From: Gammaproteobacteria bacterium
Lineage (GTDB): Bacteria; Pseudomonadota; Gammaproteobacteria; SZUA-229
Assembly (NCBI GenBank): GCA_013138755.1
Contig: WTCC01000314.1
Span: 1 to 14,952 of the forward strand
Length of the DNA: 14,952 nt
Direction of reading: 5' to 3'
Below are positions 7,490 to 14,146 of the stretch, piece by piece; positions within the stretch are counted from its first letter, which is position 1; each line of letters begins with the position of its first letter. The position numbers and the translations under genes were made by a program. A model generated the notes under the pieces. That model saw only the letters and a list, made by a program, of their open reading frames with translations, did no database searches and was not told where the DNA came from.

Positions 7490-7655
7490 AACAAAGTGGG
7501 TTACCAGGATAATCATTCCGCGTTCTGTTTTTCTGCATGCGGATTGTTTACTGTTACCATAATAAAATAATCATGATGTAATAATCATAGGTCTATAAAG
7601 CGATTTACAAATTAATGCGTATAACAAATTTTATTCAACAACTTTTCCTGTCTAC
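7459..7655 (+). repeat. Hairpin-bearing repeat block, copy 2
   Basis: This is the counterpart of 4377-4580, in the same orientation and 3,082 bp away at its start. The palindrome at 7481-7538 has the same 58-nt length. The outer stem ATGCAG/CTGCAT is fully kept, while the middle and inner stems have point changes (AACAAAG opposite TTCTGTT; GGA/TCC around TAATCAT). Similarity extends past the hairpin for about 24 nt (CGG..T..TACTG/GCTGGTA.CATAA), is lost, then returns near CGT..AACAAATTTTAT (about 7618). The offset shift from 3,082 to 3,075 means a net 7-nt length difference in the divergent middle. Here the block continues into the cytochrome fragment, so this copy probably shows the original downstream context. 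Confidence 0.65.
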
Positions 7656-7782
7656 AGCGTTACTTATTCTTAACTTTGCTGTCACTTCTACTACGAACTC
7701 TGTGCAGTATGTGGATTTCACTGTATGTGCAGGCTGTCACTCAGAACAAGCATCTTTATGGTCGGGATCTCACCTTAAATAA
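7615..7782 (+). pseudogene. 5' fragment of a multiheme cytochrome c gene (55 codons)
   Basis: ATG 7615 opens a frame with a signal peptide (RITNFIQQLFLSTALLILNFAV, about 2-23). The mature start reads YVDFTVCAGCHSEQASLWSG, with a c-type heme site C38-A-G-C41-H42. The spacing CxxCH...W..SH is usual for the first heme of multiheme cytochromes with doubled His further on. The frame then ends abruptly, SHLK and TAA at 7780-7782, only 4 nt before the lipid-kinase ATG. A working multiheme protein is therefore impossible; the remainder of the gene appears deleted or displaced, with the breakpoint near 7773. A functional 55-aa monoheme peptide seems unlikely, because no distal Met or His ligand region follows. 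Confidence 0.65.
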
Positions 7783-7786
7783 AATC

Positions 7787-8677
7787 ATGACTCTACGAAT
7801 TATATTAAATGGCAAAAAAGCTTCAATTGAACCACTTCGAAGTGCAATTATTTCGGCGCGAGAACATGCGCCTGTTGATGTCAGAGTGACCTGGGAAGGT
7901 GGTGATGTTGAGCGATTAATCAAAGAAGCCAGTGCAGAAGGCTGCGCCCGAATCCTGGCCGCTGGCGGCGATGGTACGGCCAATGAAGCAGTGAATGGTT
8001 TGATGGCACTGCCGGAAGCGCAGCGACCCGAACTTGCACTGCTGCCGTTAGGTACGGCAAATGATTTTGCAACTGCCTGCGAAATTCCGCTTGAATTTGA
8101 TGCAGCGATCAAGCTGGCGCAACAGGGTAAAGCCATTGCGATCGATTGCATAAAAGCCAATGAGCGATATTTTATTAATGTTGCCAGTGCCGGTTTTGGT
8201 GCGCAGGTAACATCGACGACCCCCGTCGCACTAAAAAATTTTCTGGGCGGCGGCGCCTATACGCTAACCGGTATCATTCAGGCACTCAATTTTATTCCTT
8301 ATTCAGGTGTCTTTCGTTTGACCGATCATGAAGAGGAGAGCGATATTATTCTCGGCGCTATCTGTAATGGCAGAATGGCGGGCGGCGGTCAGCAACTCGC
8401 GCCACATGCATTAATTAACGATGGCTTGCTGGAGGCGATGGTCATTCGTCATTTCCCGATTGAAGCATTAAACCAGGTGGTGAATGAAGTACTGGATCCA
8501 TCTATAACGGGAACTTATGTTAGCCGTTATTCTGTGCCCTGGTTAGAAGCGACGTCAGAAAACGAGATACCAATTAACCTGGATGGCGAACCCTTTCGAA
8601 GTAAAAATATACGTTTTGAAGTTATACCTGAATCAATCAATCTGGTATTGCCAGAAAACAGTCCGGTTATTTCATAG
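7787..8677 (+). CDS. yegS: YegS-like lipid kinase, diacylglycerol kinase catalytic family (296 aa)
   Basis: The ATG at 7787 is chosen because the protein then aligns with E. coli YegS (299 aa) from its first strand (RIILNGK). A longer frame back to 7676 lies over the cytochrome remnant. Motifs are the nucleotide-binding GGDGT (about 60-64), PLGTANDFA (87-95), the GNGRMAGGGQQLAPHALINDGLL region and NLDGEP near the C-terminus, all hallmarks of the YegS/DAGK fold. It should phosphorylate a membrane lipid such as phosphatidylglycerol or diacylglycerol with ATP and Mg2+ in the cytoplasm; the true substrate is uncertain. There is no clear ribosome site before ATG, and the gene sits directly after a rearrangement junction. 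Its expression may therefore depend on the promoter of the lost cytochrome gene. Confidence 0.85.
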   Translation: MTLRIILNGKKASIEPLRSAIISAREHAPVDVRVTWEGGDVERLIKEASAEGCARILAAGGDGTANEAVNGLMALPEAQRPELALLPLGTANDFATACEIPLEFDAAIKLAQQGKAIAIDCIKANERYFINVASAGFGAQVTSTTPVALKNFLGGGAYTLTGIIQALNFIPYSGVFRLTDHEEESDIILGAICNGRMAGGGQQLAPHALINDGLLEAMVIRHFPIEALNQVVNEVLDPSITGTYVSRYSVPWLEATSENEIPINLDGEPFRSKNIRFEVIPESINLVLPENSPVIS

Positions 8678-8706
8678 CACTTTTCAGCCTGAACAAAATT
8701 ATAAAT

Positions 8707-10392
8707 ATGTATCGATTATTTAATATCCTTATGTTTACTCGAATTAATTTACGTCCTGGTTTATTTGTCATCTTATTTATGGTGGTTTTTTCTGTGCGCG
8801 CAGACTGGATGAATCTCACCGGTGCGGAAACCTCGGAGAATATTGCTGAGATTTATGTTTTTGATAATCATGTCAAAGTAAAATTGGAAGTTTACTTCGG
8901 TGACCTGGATAAGTTCGACGAACTGTTGCCTGATGAATGGCTTAAAGTCCCAGTGAGTGACCGACCATCACTCGAACAGCGTTTGCACACATTCGCCACG
9001 GAGCATTTCCAGTTGATCACCGATAAGGGCGTGAAATTACCCGCCATGCTTGAACTGGTCGAGCCCCGCCAGCGGGTGGACCGACAATCACCTTATGCTG
9101 GCATGATTAATCCAATGACCCGCCAGCGTGTCAAAGAAGCGCCAGCAGACAAACGTGTGCTGTATGCTGAGATTCGTTATCCTTTTTCTGGACAACAGCC
9201 AAAATCATTAACCATAGTACCGCCACTTAATGAACGGGGCATCGTCACAAGTAACATTGGTTTTGTTGTTTACCATCAAGCAGTACCGGTCATCGATTTT
9301 CGTTATCTCGGCCAGCCAGCAACCTTAAATCTCAACTGGCAGGACCCCTGGTATTCTAAATTTGATAATAAAAATCTGACACGACACCATAAATATCCAT
9401 TGATGTTGTATCTCTATGTCGAACCACGGCAGGTGAGACTTGAGTCGCTCATGCGAATCAGTGACATCTCTGAGATGACGGGCTTTGATGTTGATGAATT
9501 ACGCTTAAACGAAACAGATAAATTTCAGCAATTACAAAAGCATATTAAAAGCTACTACAGCAATGACAATACACTACAGATAGACAAACATATTGTTCAA
9601 CCCGGTTCTGTTCGCGTGGAGTTTTTAACCGTTACTCTAAAGGGGTTGAAAGTTATTGATAACGCCCCGGCGGTAGATGAATCTTCATTGCTAGTTGGCG
9701 TGAGTCTGCAATATTCAATAGAAACATTACCACAGAACATCAAATCTAAATGGTTCTTTTTTAATCAGCGCGTAGATCGCATCCCGGTGATAGTGACTGA
9801 TCCTGCTGGGCCATTACTGAGCCTCATTGATAAAGACGATCCGGACTTTGGCTGGAAAAATTTTCTTAAAACCTACAGAGAACCAGTCATTCGTCCCGTC
9901 GATATTAAAACAGGGTGGCGCATTAATATTCCTTACCTGGGTGAAAAGAAATTATTCAACCAGTTACCCGATTTGCCACAAGCAACCAGTATTGTTGATG
10001 CTGTATTCGAAAATGTACGTACTGTCTTTATCGAGAAAGACCCGAACAGCTTCTCACGCCAGCTTGCCAAGGTGAGCGTGCAAACCTTGAGTTCTGAACA
10101 GGCAGGAATAATTAAAAATGAACTGTCAAAATTATTCGCAGCAAATGTCACCGGAGGTGGTGTCAGTTCAGTACAATCTTTTGATGAATTACAGCTTAGC
10201 CATATCAGAAGCCTGGATGACCCGAATGGTTTTAGTGTGACCGTAAGTGGAAAAGTAAATATCAGTGCTAAGCATTGGGGACATATCGATCAGCGCCAAT
10301 TCCAGTTTCAGTTGCTGCTTGATTTAATCGAAGTTAAGCAGCAGTGGCGGCTTGTTGATATCACTATTATTGATATCAAAGAAGCGAAGTAA
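8707..10392 (+). CDS. Exported protein of unknown function, partner of the HupE-like gene (561 aa)
   Basis: I do not recognise a named family. A signal peptide lies at about 10-32 (RPGLFVILFMVVFSVRA), and ATG 8731 is an alternative start; neither start has a good ribosome site. The mature protein is soluble and mostly beta-like. It has a conserved-looking motif WQDPWYSKFDNKNLTRHH (about 211-228) and a segment PLMLYLYVEPRQVR. A separate C-terminal domain (about 430-561) starts QATSIVDAVFENVRTVFIE and ends in strands (FQFQLLLDLIEVKQQWRLVDITI). It likely acts in the periplasm. The stop TAA shares its last A with the next ATG (TAATG), so it is co-translated with the HupE/UreJ-like protein. I infer that both work together, perhaps in metal handling, but nothing in this protein proves it. 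Confidence 0.75.
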   Translation: MYRLFNILMFTRINLRPGLFVILFMVVFSVRADWMNLTGAETSENIAEIYVFDNHVKVKLEVYFGDLDKFDELLPDEWLKVPVSDRPSLEQRLHTFATEHFQLITDKGVKLPAMLELVEPRQRVDRQSPYAGMINPMTRQRVKEAPADKRVLYAEIRYPFSGQQPKSLTIVPPLNERGIVTSNIGFVVYHQAVPVIDFRYLGQPATLNLNWQDPWYSKFDNKNLTRHHKYPLMLYLYVEPRQVRLESLMRISDISEMTGFDVDELRLNETDKFQQLQKHIKSYYSNDNTLQIDKHIVQPGSVRVEFLTVTLKGLKVIDNAPAVDESSLLVGVSLQYSIETLPQNIKSKWFFFNQRVDRIPVIVTDPAGPLLSLIDKDDPDFGWKNFLKTYREPVIRPVDIKTGWRINIPYLGEKKLFNQLPDLPQATSIVDAVFENVRTVFIEKDPNSFSRQLAKVSVQTLSSEQAGIIKNELSKLFAANVTGGGVSSVQSFDELQLSHIRSLDDPNGFSVTVSGKVNISAKHWGHIDQRQFQFQLLLDLIEVKQQWRLVDITIIDIKEAK

Positions 10393-11699
10393 TGTTATTT
10401 CCATTTCGCCACCGATCACATTTTGTATTTCAACTGATCATATTCATCGCTTTATCTTTTCTTTGTGTAACTACTGCTTCAGCACATTTCAAGCTTAATT
10501 TAAATGTGAGGATTTTGCATGTTGAGCATACTTCGGATGGGCTGAATGTTTATATGCGCTTACCCATGCCTTACCTGGTGGCGCATTTACTGGGTGAGAT
10601 GGATGATAAGGGTCTACCCGAACCGGCGCCTTATTCCACTAACCGGCTAGAGACTGGCACCTTGGTGCATTATGTCGATGCCACGCAGTTAAAACAGTCA
10701 ACGGATGGTTTAGCATCGCTTGCCAGACAAGGACTTGAACTCGTTATTGACGGCGCAGTGATGAATGCAAATGTTGAAGGCTTCCGAATCTATAAAAATG
10801 GCTCACAACCTGATTTTGCCACACTGGAAGATGCTAAAACTGTTTTTCAGAAAGAGCCATCATTAGGCGTGTTCGAGCGTGGCGTTTATGTCGGCGACAC
10901 CACGGTTGATGTCCTGTTGCATTACACCAGTAAAGACGCGGTGTACGAATATGCCTTATCAAGCAATTTAAATCCCGGACTGCCTGATCAAGACCTCACT
11001 GCCAATCTTGTACTGGATTACAGTCCCAGTGGTGTGCAGGTTTTTCGTGCGCGTGGTCTATTACATGAACCAGTGGTAGTGACGCGCTCCGTACTTGATG
11101 CTGTCGTCACCTTTGTCAAAGAAGGTGTAAAACATATTCTCGAAGGTCTTGATCATGTGCTATTCGTGATCTGTCTTGTGCTTGGGGCTATGCACTTCAA
11201 ACCATTGCTCTGGCGGGTGACCGGTTTCACAATCGGGCATAGCATTACACTGTCTATTGGCTTCTTTGGCTTTGTACCAACAGCTGCCTGGTTTGTGCCG
11301 GCAGTCGAGACCGGTATTGCCTTGTCGATTATCTATGTCGCCATTGTAGCTGTCATACCGGACTTTAAACCGGGGTGGCAACAGATAAAAAGCGAATGGA
11401 CAGTCGTTGGCGTTACCGGGTTAATCGGTTTATTACATGGCCTTGGTTTTTCGTTTGTTTTACAGAATATTCTACAAGTCACATCGCCCAATATATGGCA
11501 AAGTCTGGTTGCATTTAATCTAGGTGTAGAGTTAGGCCAGTTGCTGATAGTCATTGCTGCAGTGTTAGTGTTTTATTTGATCAATCTATTAGGCGATAGT
11601 GCAACTAAAATAAATCGAACCATCGTCGCGGGTCTTTGTGCAGCTATTGCGTCATATTGGGTTATAGAACGTGGAAGTAACATGTTAGCCAATATTTGA
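10392..11699 (+). CDS. HupE/UreJ-type membrane protein with periplasmic N-terminal domain (435 aa)
   Basis: The signal peptide (about 1-31, ending TTASA) would leave His32 as the new N-terminus. Residues 32-230 form a soluble periplasmic domain. The C-terminal part has about six membrane segments with the HupE/UreJ signature elements: EGVKHILEGLDHVLF (244-258), TGFTIGHSITLS (277-288), ETGIALSI (306-313), HGLGFSF (349-355) and FNLGVELGQL. This is the larger HupE_UreJ_2 layout, not the 200-aa nickel-permease layout of hydrogenase and urease operons. No hydrogenase or urease genes are present. The family is thought to move or sense divalent metals such as nickel or cobalt. The actual ion here is unknown. 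It overlaps the preceding gene by one base. Confidence 0.8.
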   Translation: MLFPFRHRSHFVFQLIIFIALSFLCVTTASAHFKLNLNVRILHVEHTSDGLNVYMRLPMPYLVAHLLGEMDDKGLPEPAPYSTNRLETGTLVHYVDATQLKQSTDGLASLARQGLELVIDGAVMNANVEGFRIYKNGSQPDFATLEDAKTVFQKEPSLGVFERGVYVGDTTVDVLLHYTSKDAVYEYALSSNLNPGLPDQDLTANLVLDYSPSGVQVFRARGLLHEPVVVTRSVLDAVVTFVKEGVKHILEGLDHVLFVICLVLGAMHFKPLLWRVTGFTIGHSITLSIGFFGFVPTAAWFVPAVETGIALSIIYVAIVAVIPDFKPGWQQIKSEWTVVGVTGLIGLLHGLGFSFVLQNILQVTSPNIWQSLVAFNLGVELGQLLIVIAAVLVFYLINLLGDSATKINRTIVAGLCAAIASYWVIERGSNMLANI

Positions 11700-11826
11700 A
11701 TGTCTGCTATTGCTAAAATTTCTCTACATGCTCTTCATTCTCAGGTGATGAAAATGGGTTGTGTATTCTTGCTGATTCATATGTTTCAAACATAAGTCAC
11801 CTTTAAGTTATTTATACTAAAGTCTT

Positions 11827-11871
11827 GTCCCTGTTTTGGGGGCAATGCAATCACGTCCCTAAAATAGGGAC
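11827..11871 (+). promoter_or_regulatory. Two operator-like palindromes upstream of the XRE gene
   Basis: GTCCCTAAAATAGGGAC (11855-11871) is a near-perfect palindrome with arms GTCCCT/AGGGAC. It ends 3 nt before the XRE start codon, and its right arm AGGGA may also be the ribosome site. A related, less perfect box GTCCCTGTTTTGGGGGC (11827-11843) starts 28 bp earlier; both are followed by CAAT. TATACT at 11813-11818 may be the -10 element. The layout suggests autoregulation by the small HTH protein, by blocking both transcription and ribosome access. This is inference. Confidence 0.6.
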
Positions 11872-11874
11872 AAT

Positions 11875-12111
11875 ATGATAAAGTCTATAACATCAAAAAA
11901 GTATTTATCGTTACTCTCTTGGCTTAAAAGTGCCAGAATCGAGCAGGGCTTAACTATGCGTGATTTAGGTGTACTAATTAGTGAACCTCACCAGTTTATT
12001 GGTAAAGTTGAAAGTGCTGAGAGACGACTTGATCTTTATGAGTATATGCAATATTGCCAGGCATTAGATCTTGATCCTGTTGATGGTTTAATCCTTTTAA
12101 ATAAAAACTAA
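11875..12111 (+). CDS. Small XRE-family HTH regulator (78 aa)
   Basis: The protein is one helix-turn-helix domain with short flanks: LLSWLKSARIEQGLTMRDLGVLISEPHQFIGKVESAERRLDLYEYMQYCQALDLDP. The order is helix 1 (SWLKSARIEQG), helices 2-3 (TMRDLGVLI, EPHQFIGKVESAERR, the Cro/C1-type recognition helix) and helices 4-5 (DLYEYMQYCQALDLDP). It should bind DNA as a dimer. The two palindromes directly upstream are the obvious candidate targets. No toxin-like or phage-like partner gene is adjacent: the next frame downstream is the ycgN remnant. It could be a leftover of a mobile element or a free-standing autoregulated repressor. Confidence 0.85.
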   Translation: MIKSITSKKYLSLLSWLKSARIEQGLTMRDLGVLISEPHQFIGKVESAERRLDLYEYMQYCQALDLDPVDGLILLNKN

Positions 12112-12260
12112 TCTAGTTAAATGATAAAAATTTACAGTCTTAGTTATATTTAGAAAAAAACACGTATGGAATCATAATATTTATAGAAGAAATGCATATA
12201 TTTATTTAGAATTTAGAAATTTAATATTTCGTGATTATAGGGTTGTTTTGAGGGTTTTCT

Positions 12261-12647
12261 AAATTATGTAAATAAGGGTGTTGGTGGTGTTGCCTGGTGA
12301 AAATAGAAGATGAAGATAGCGGCGAGATATTTAATACTACAGTAAGCTGCCGACAACTGAATATTGAAACCTGCCGTTGTTGTGATTATAAAAATCGCCT
12401 GGCTGATGTATCTATGTGCATACAGTTAACATTAGAAAATCTTCCCGAGCTAAATTGGCTGCCTGAGACTTGCGCGTATAAACGGTTGCATGAGAGCAAG
12501 CCGTTACCGTTATGGCATCCATTAATTACAAAAGATAAAAATTCGGTTCATGAGTCCGGTGTTTCTGCCAGGTGGTTTGCTCAGTCAGAAGAATATATAC
12601 ATCCTGATCAGCTAAATGATTTTGTGATATTTCCTGGTGATAAATAA
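12261..12647 (+). pseudogene. ycgN: YcgN family cysteine-cluster protein, 5' end degraded
   Basis: Codons from GTG 12297 onward match the YcgN/UPF0260 family: KIEDEDSGEIFNTTVSCRQL, CRCCDYKNR, LPETCAYKRL, WHPL, SVHESGVSAR and a short acidic tail. The family's N-terminal metal-binding cluster (LCDGCGKCCLHKLEDED type) can still be read just upstream as LCK, stop, GCWWCCLVKIEDED. TAA at 12273-12275 interrupts it, and Trp codons stand where Gly and Lys are usual. The roughly 25 preceding family residues are missing and replaced by AT-rich DNA with stops. Translation from GTG 12297 would give 116 aa without the cluster. YcgN is thought to bind a metal or Fe-S centre; without the first cysteines this copy is probably dead. 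Confidence 0.75.
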
Positions 12648-12658
12648 TATTAAAAGTC

Positions 12659-12928
12659 ATGTCTGTAAATAAATTATTGAAAACCCACAAAAAGCTCAAC
12701 CATTCAGAAAACATGAAAGTGGTTTCTCACGTGCAGCGTGATACAAAAGAATGGATATTAAATACTTTAATGATTGAAGGTTACGATGTACCGTTTAAAT
12801 ATAAACGGAAAAAGATGTATAAAAATATAAAAGGACAGCGGGTGAATCTAACGTACTACCCGGTAACAGAATCAGTTGCAGGAATAGATATGGAAGTAAT
12901 GAAAGTGATAAGAATAAAAATCGCATGA
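12659..12928 (+). CDS. Small basic hypothetical protein (89 aa, or 71 aa from an internal start)
   Basis: I do not recognise a named family. The frame begins 11 bp after the ycgN remnant. ATG 12713 is an alternative start giving MKVVSHVQRDTKEWI; neither start has a clear ribosome site. The first 18 residues are Lys-rich and may not be part of the folded domain. The core reads like a compact alpha/beta protein: a helix (RDTKEWILNTLMIEGYDV), a very basic hairpin (FKYKRKKMYKNIKGQR), then strands (VNLTYYPVTESVAGIDMEVMKVIRIKIA). No cysteines, signal peptide or membrane segment are seen. The basic loop would suit nucleic-acid binding, but that is a guess. Composition and a clean frame suggest it is a real gene. 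Confidence 0.6.
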   Translation: MSVNKLLKTHKKLNHSENMKVVSHVQRDTKEWILNTLMIEGYDVPFKYKRKKMYKNIKGQRVNLTYYPVTESVAGIDMEVMKVIRIKIA

Positions 12929-12960
12929 ATTTGACCATAAGCATCGGCTGTAGTAACAAC

Positions 12961-13127
12961 GGCTGAGATCGGCCATAAAGAGAAGTTTTAAGTTGTCAGT
13001 AGGCAGTTGTCAGTTAAAAACAAAAGCACTTAAAACCGCAGGCCGTATAGCACAAACCATGTTTTCGCTTTTTACTGCCTACTGATAACTGCCGACTGCC
13101 AACTTCTCTTTCGTGTCGAACTCAGCC
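12961..13127 (+). repeat. MITE-like imperfect inverted repeat (~167 bp)
   Basis: Nested inverted arms are GGCTGAG (12961-12967) with CTCAGCC (13121-13127), AAGAGAAGTT (12978-12987) with AACTTCTCTT (13101-13110), and GTTGTCAGTAGGCAGT (12992-13007) with ACTGCCTACTGATAAC (13074-13089, one mismatch). The inner arms are made of short CAGT/GGCAGT-type units repeated in tandem. There is no coding frame inside. The layout suits a non-autonomous miniature transposable element or a large folded RNA between the plus-strand and minus-strand gene groups. I see no obvious target-site duplication. Confidence 0.6.
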
Positions 13128-13183
13128 ATTCCATGCTTGGTGCTGTATGTCAGGTGAAATGCAGGCATAAACACAGCAACCAT

Positions 13184-13218
13184 AAAAAACGACCATTGGA
13201 TTGCTCCTGATGGCCGTT
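13184..13218 (-). terminator. Rho-independent terminator of the cold-shock-domain gene
   Basis: Read on the minus strand, AACGGCCAT (13218-13210) pairs with ATGGTCGTT (13196-13188), with a 13-nt loop and one G-T wobble. The stem runs into a stretch of T residues (13189-13184). It lies about 47 bp beyond the stop codon of the minus-strand gene at 13265 and faces the right way to end its transcript. Confidence 0.75.
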
Positions 13219-13264
13219 TAGGGTTTTAACTTTCAGCACATGTCCAAAAGTTAAAATTCAGGCT

Positions 13265-13690
13265 TTACGCGCTTGTGACATCAACCGCCTGCAAACCCTT
13301 ATCACCTTCCGTAACAGAAAAGATAACTGCCTGGCCTTCACCTAAGGAACGGTGGCCTTTGCCCTGGATAGAGCGGAAATGTACAAAAACATCTTCGCCG
13401 TTTTCACGGGTAATAAAACCAAAACCTTTAGCCGCATTAAACCATTTAACTGTTCCGCGTTCCTGGTCAGCAGATATTATGGTATTTGAACGGGAAGATT
13501 TTGATGAGCCAAGTTTTACTGAAAGAACTGAAGCAATAAAAATGCTGATAAAAGAAACTGCCCAGAGTTTTGCGTAATCAAACAATGAGAAGCTCTCACT
13601 AAAACTTGTTGCCGTGTGTGCCTGGATGCTAATAATTGAAGCAATGATTGAAACGATAAGACTGATTATTAATATTTTTATAAATGACAT
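13265..13690 (-). CDS. Membrane-anchored cold-shock-domain protein (141 aa)
   Basis: The N-terminal half has two membrane segments (about 3-22 and 41-57) and a Ser-rich linker ([10 protein letters not shown]). The C-terminal half (about 79-141) is a full CspA-type domain: [15 protein letters not shown] with RNP1 KGFGFI (88-93), RNP2 VFVHF (101-105), then [29 protein letters not shown] lies about 8 nt before the minus-strand ATG. Free Csp proteins are about 70 aa; here the single-stranded nucleic-acid-binding fold is fixed to the inner membrane, with the domain predicted cytoplasmic if both termini are inside. A role in binding mRNA near the membrane in the cold is plausible but unproven. It lies downstream of hemL and ycgL on the same strand, but a 160-bp gap suggests its own promoter. 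Confidence 0.85.
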   Translation of the reverse strand: MSFIKILIISLIVSIIASIISIQAHTATSFSESFSLFDYAKLWAVSFISIFIASVLSVKLGSSKSSRSNTIISADQERGTVKWFNAAKGFGFITRENGEDVFVHFRSIQGKGHRSLGEGQAVIFSVTEGDKGLQAVDVTSA

Positions 13691-13717
13691 TTAGGGTACT
13701 CCGAATATATGTGAATA

Positions 13718-13740
13718 CCGGAACGGATAGATTGTTCCGG
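13718..13740 (-). promoter_or_regulatory. Hairpin in the leader of the cold-shock-domain gene
   Basis: A perfect 7-bp inverted repeat, CCGGAAC (13718-13724) and GTTCCGG (13734-13740), encloses a 9-nt loop. It lies 27 bp before the minus-strand start codon at 13690, so it is likely in the 5' leader of the mRNA. Csp leaders are known for temperature-dependent folding; a similar role is only a possibility. There is no strong T-run on either side, so a terminator for the ycgL transcript is less likely. Confidence 0.45.
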
Positions 13741-13850
13741 GGTTTATCTTTGGCTCATCATAAAAAGTGAGGATAATGAGCAGGTCTATTATAACCGAGC
13801 TGAAATGTGGCGGGAAGGTCTGAAGTGATTTAAGTTGATGTTTTTGTTTG

Positions 13851-14129
13851 TTATTTAGCGTTGTTCTCAGCAATGTGTCTCATAATGGTTTCAACCGTCT
13901 TATCGCCGGGCAGCTGGAGGTGAAACCCATGTTCTTCGAGGTTTTTAAGTACGGTTTCGATATCTTCTCTGGCCAGTCTTGTATCGGGGGTGATCTCCAG
14001 CTCCATGGAAAACGCCACAATACCGAGTGAGTTGAAAATCTCTCTGGGCACATTATCAAACACATCTTCTTCCGCCAGATAAATATACATATCCGGTTTC
14101 AGGCTACAGCGATAAATAAAACACAACAT
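13851..14129 (-). CDS. ycgL: YcgL domain-containing protein (92 aa)
   Basis: The sequence matches the YcgL family: MLCFIYRCSLKPDMYIYLAEEDVFDNVPREI at the start (E. coli: FCVIYRSSKRDQTYLYV...DDFSRVP), MELEI in the middle, and EDIETVLKNLEEHGFHLQLPG near the end. The fold is a small alpha/beta domain, complete here at the usual length of 90-110 aa. The biochemical function is unknown; it is cytoplasmic. It begins 17 bp after the hemL stop on the same strand, suggesting co-transcription. In many gammaproteobacteria ycgL and ycgN are neighbours, which fits the ycgN remnant 1.2 kb away on the other strand. Confidence 0.9.
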   Translation of the reverse strand: MLCFIYRCSLKPDMYIYLAEEDVFDNVPREIFNSLGIVAFSMELEITPDTRLAREDIETVLKNLEEHGFHLQLPGDKTVETIMRHIAENNAK

Positions 14130-14146
14130 GCAGATTTTCTCGGCTT

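Noticed and set aside
7676..7786. Longer N-terminus of the YegS-like protein
   Set aside because: The extra 37 residues overlap the cytochrome fragment in another frame and have no counterpart in YegS; the family start fits ATG 7787.
11875..12647. Toxin-antitoxin pair (XRE gene plus downstream frame)
   Set aside because: The downstream frame is a recognisable ycgN remnant, 185 bp away, and not a toxin.
12978..13110. CRISPR array from the repeated CAGT-type units
   Set aside because: Units are short, inverted and without regular spacers; no cas genes are present.
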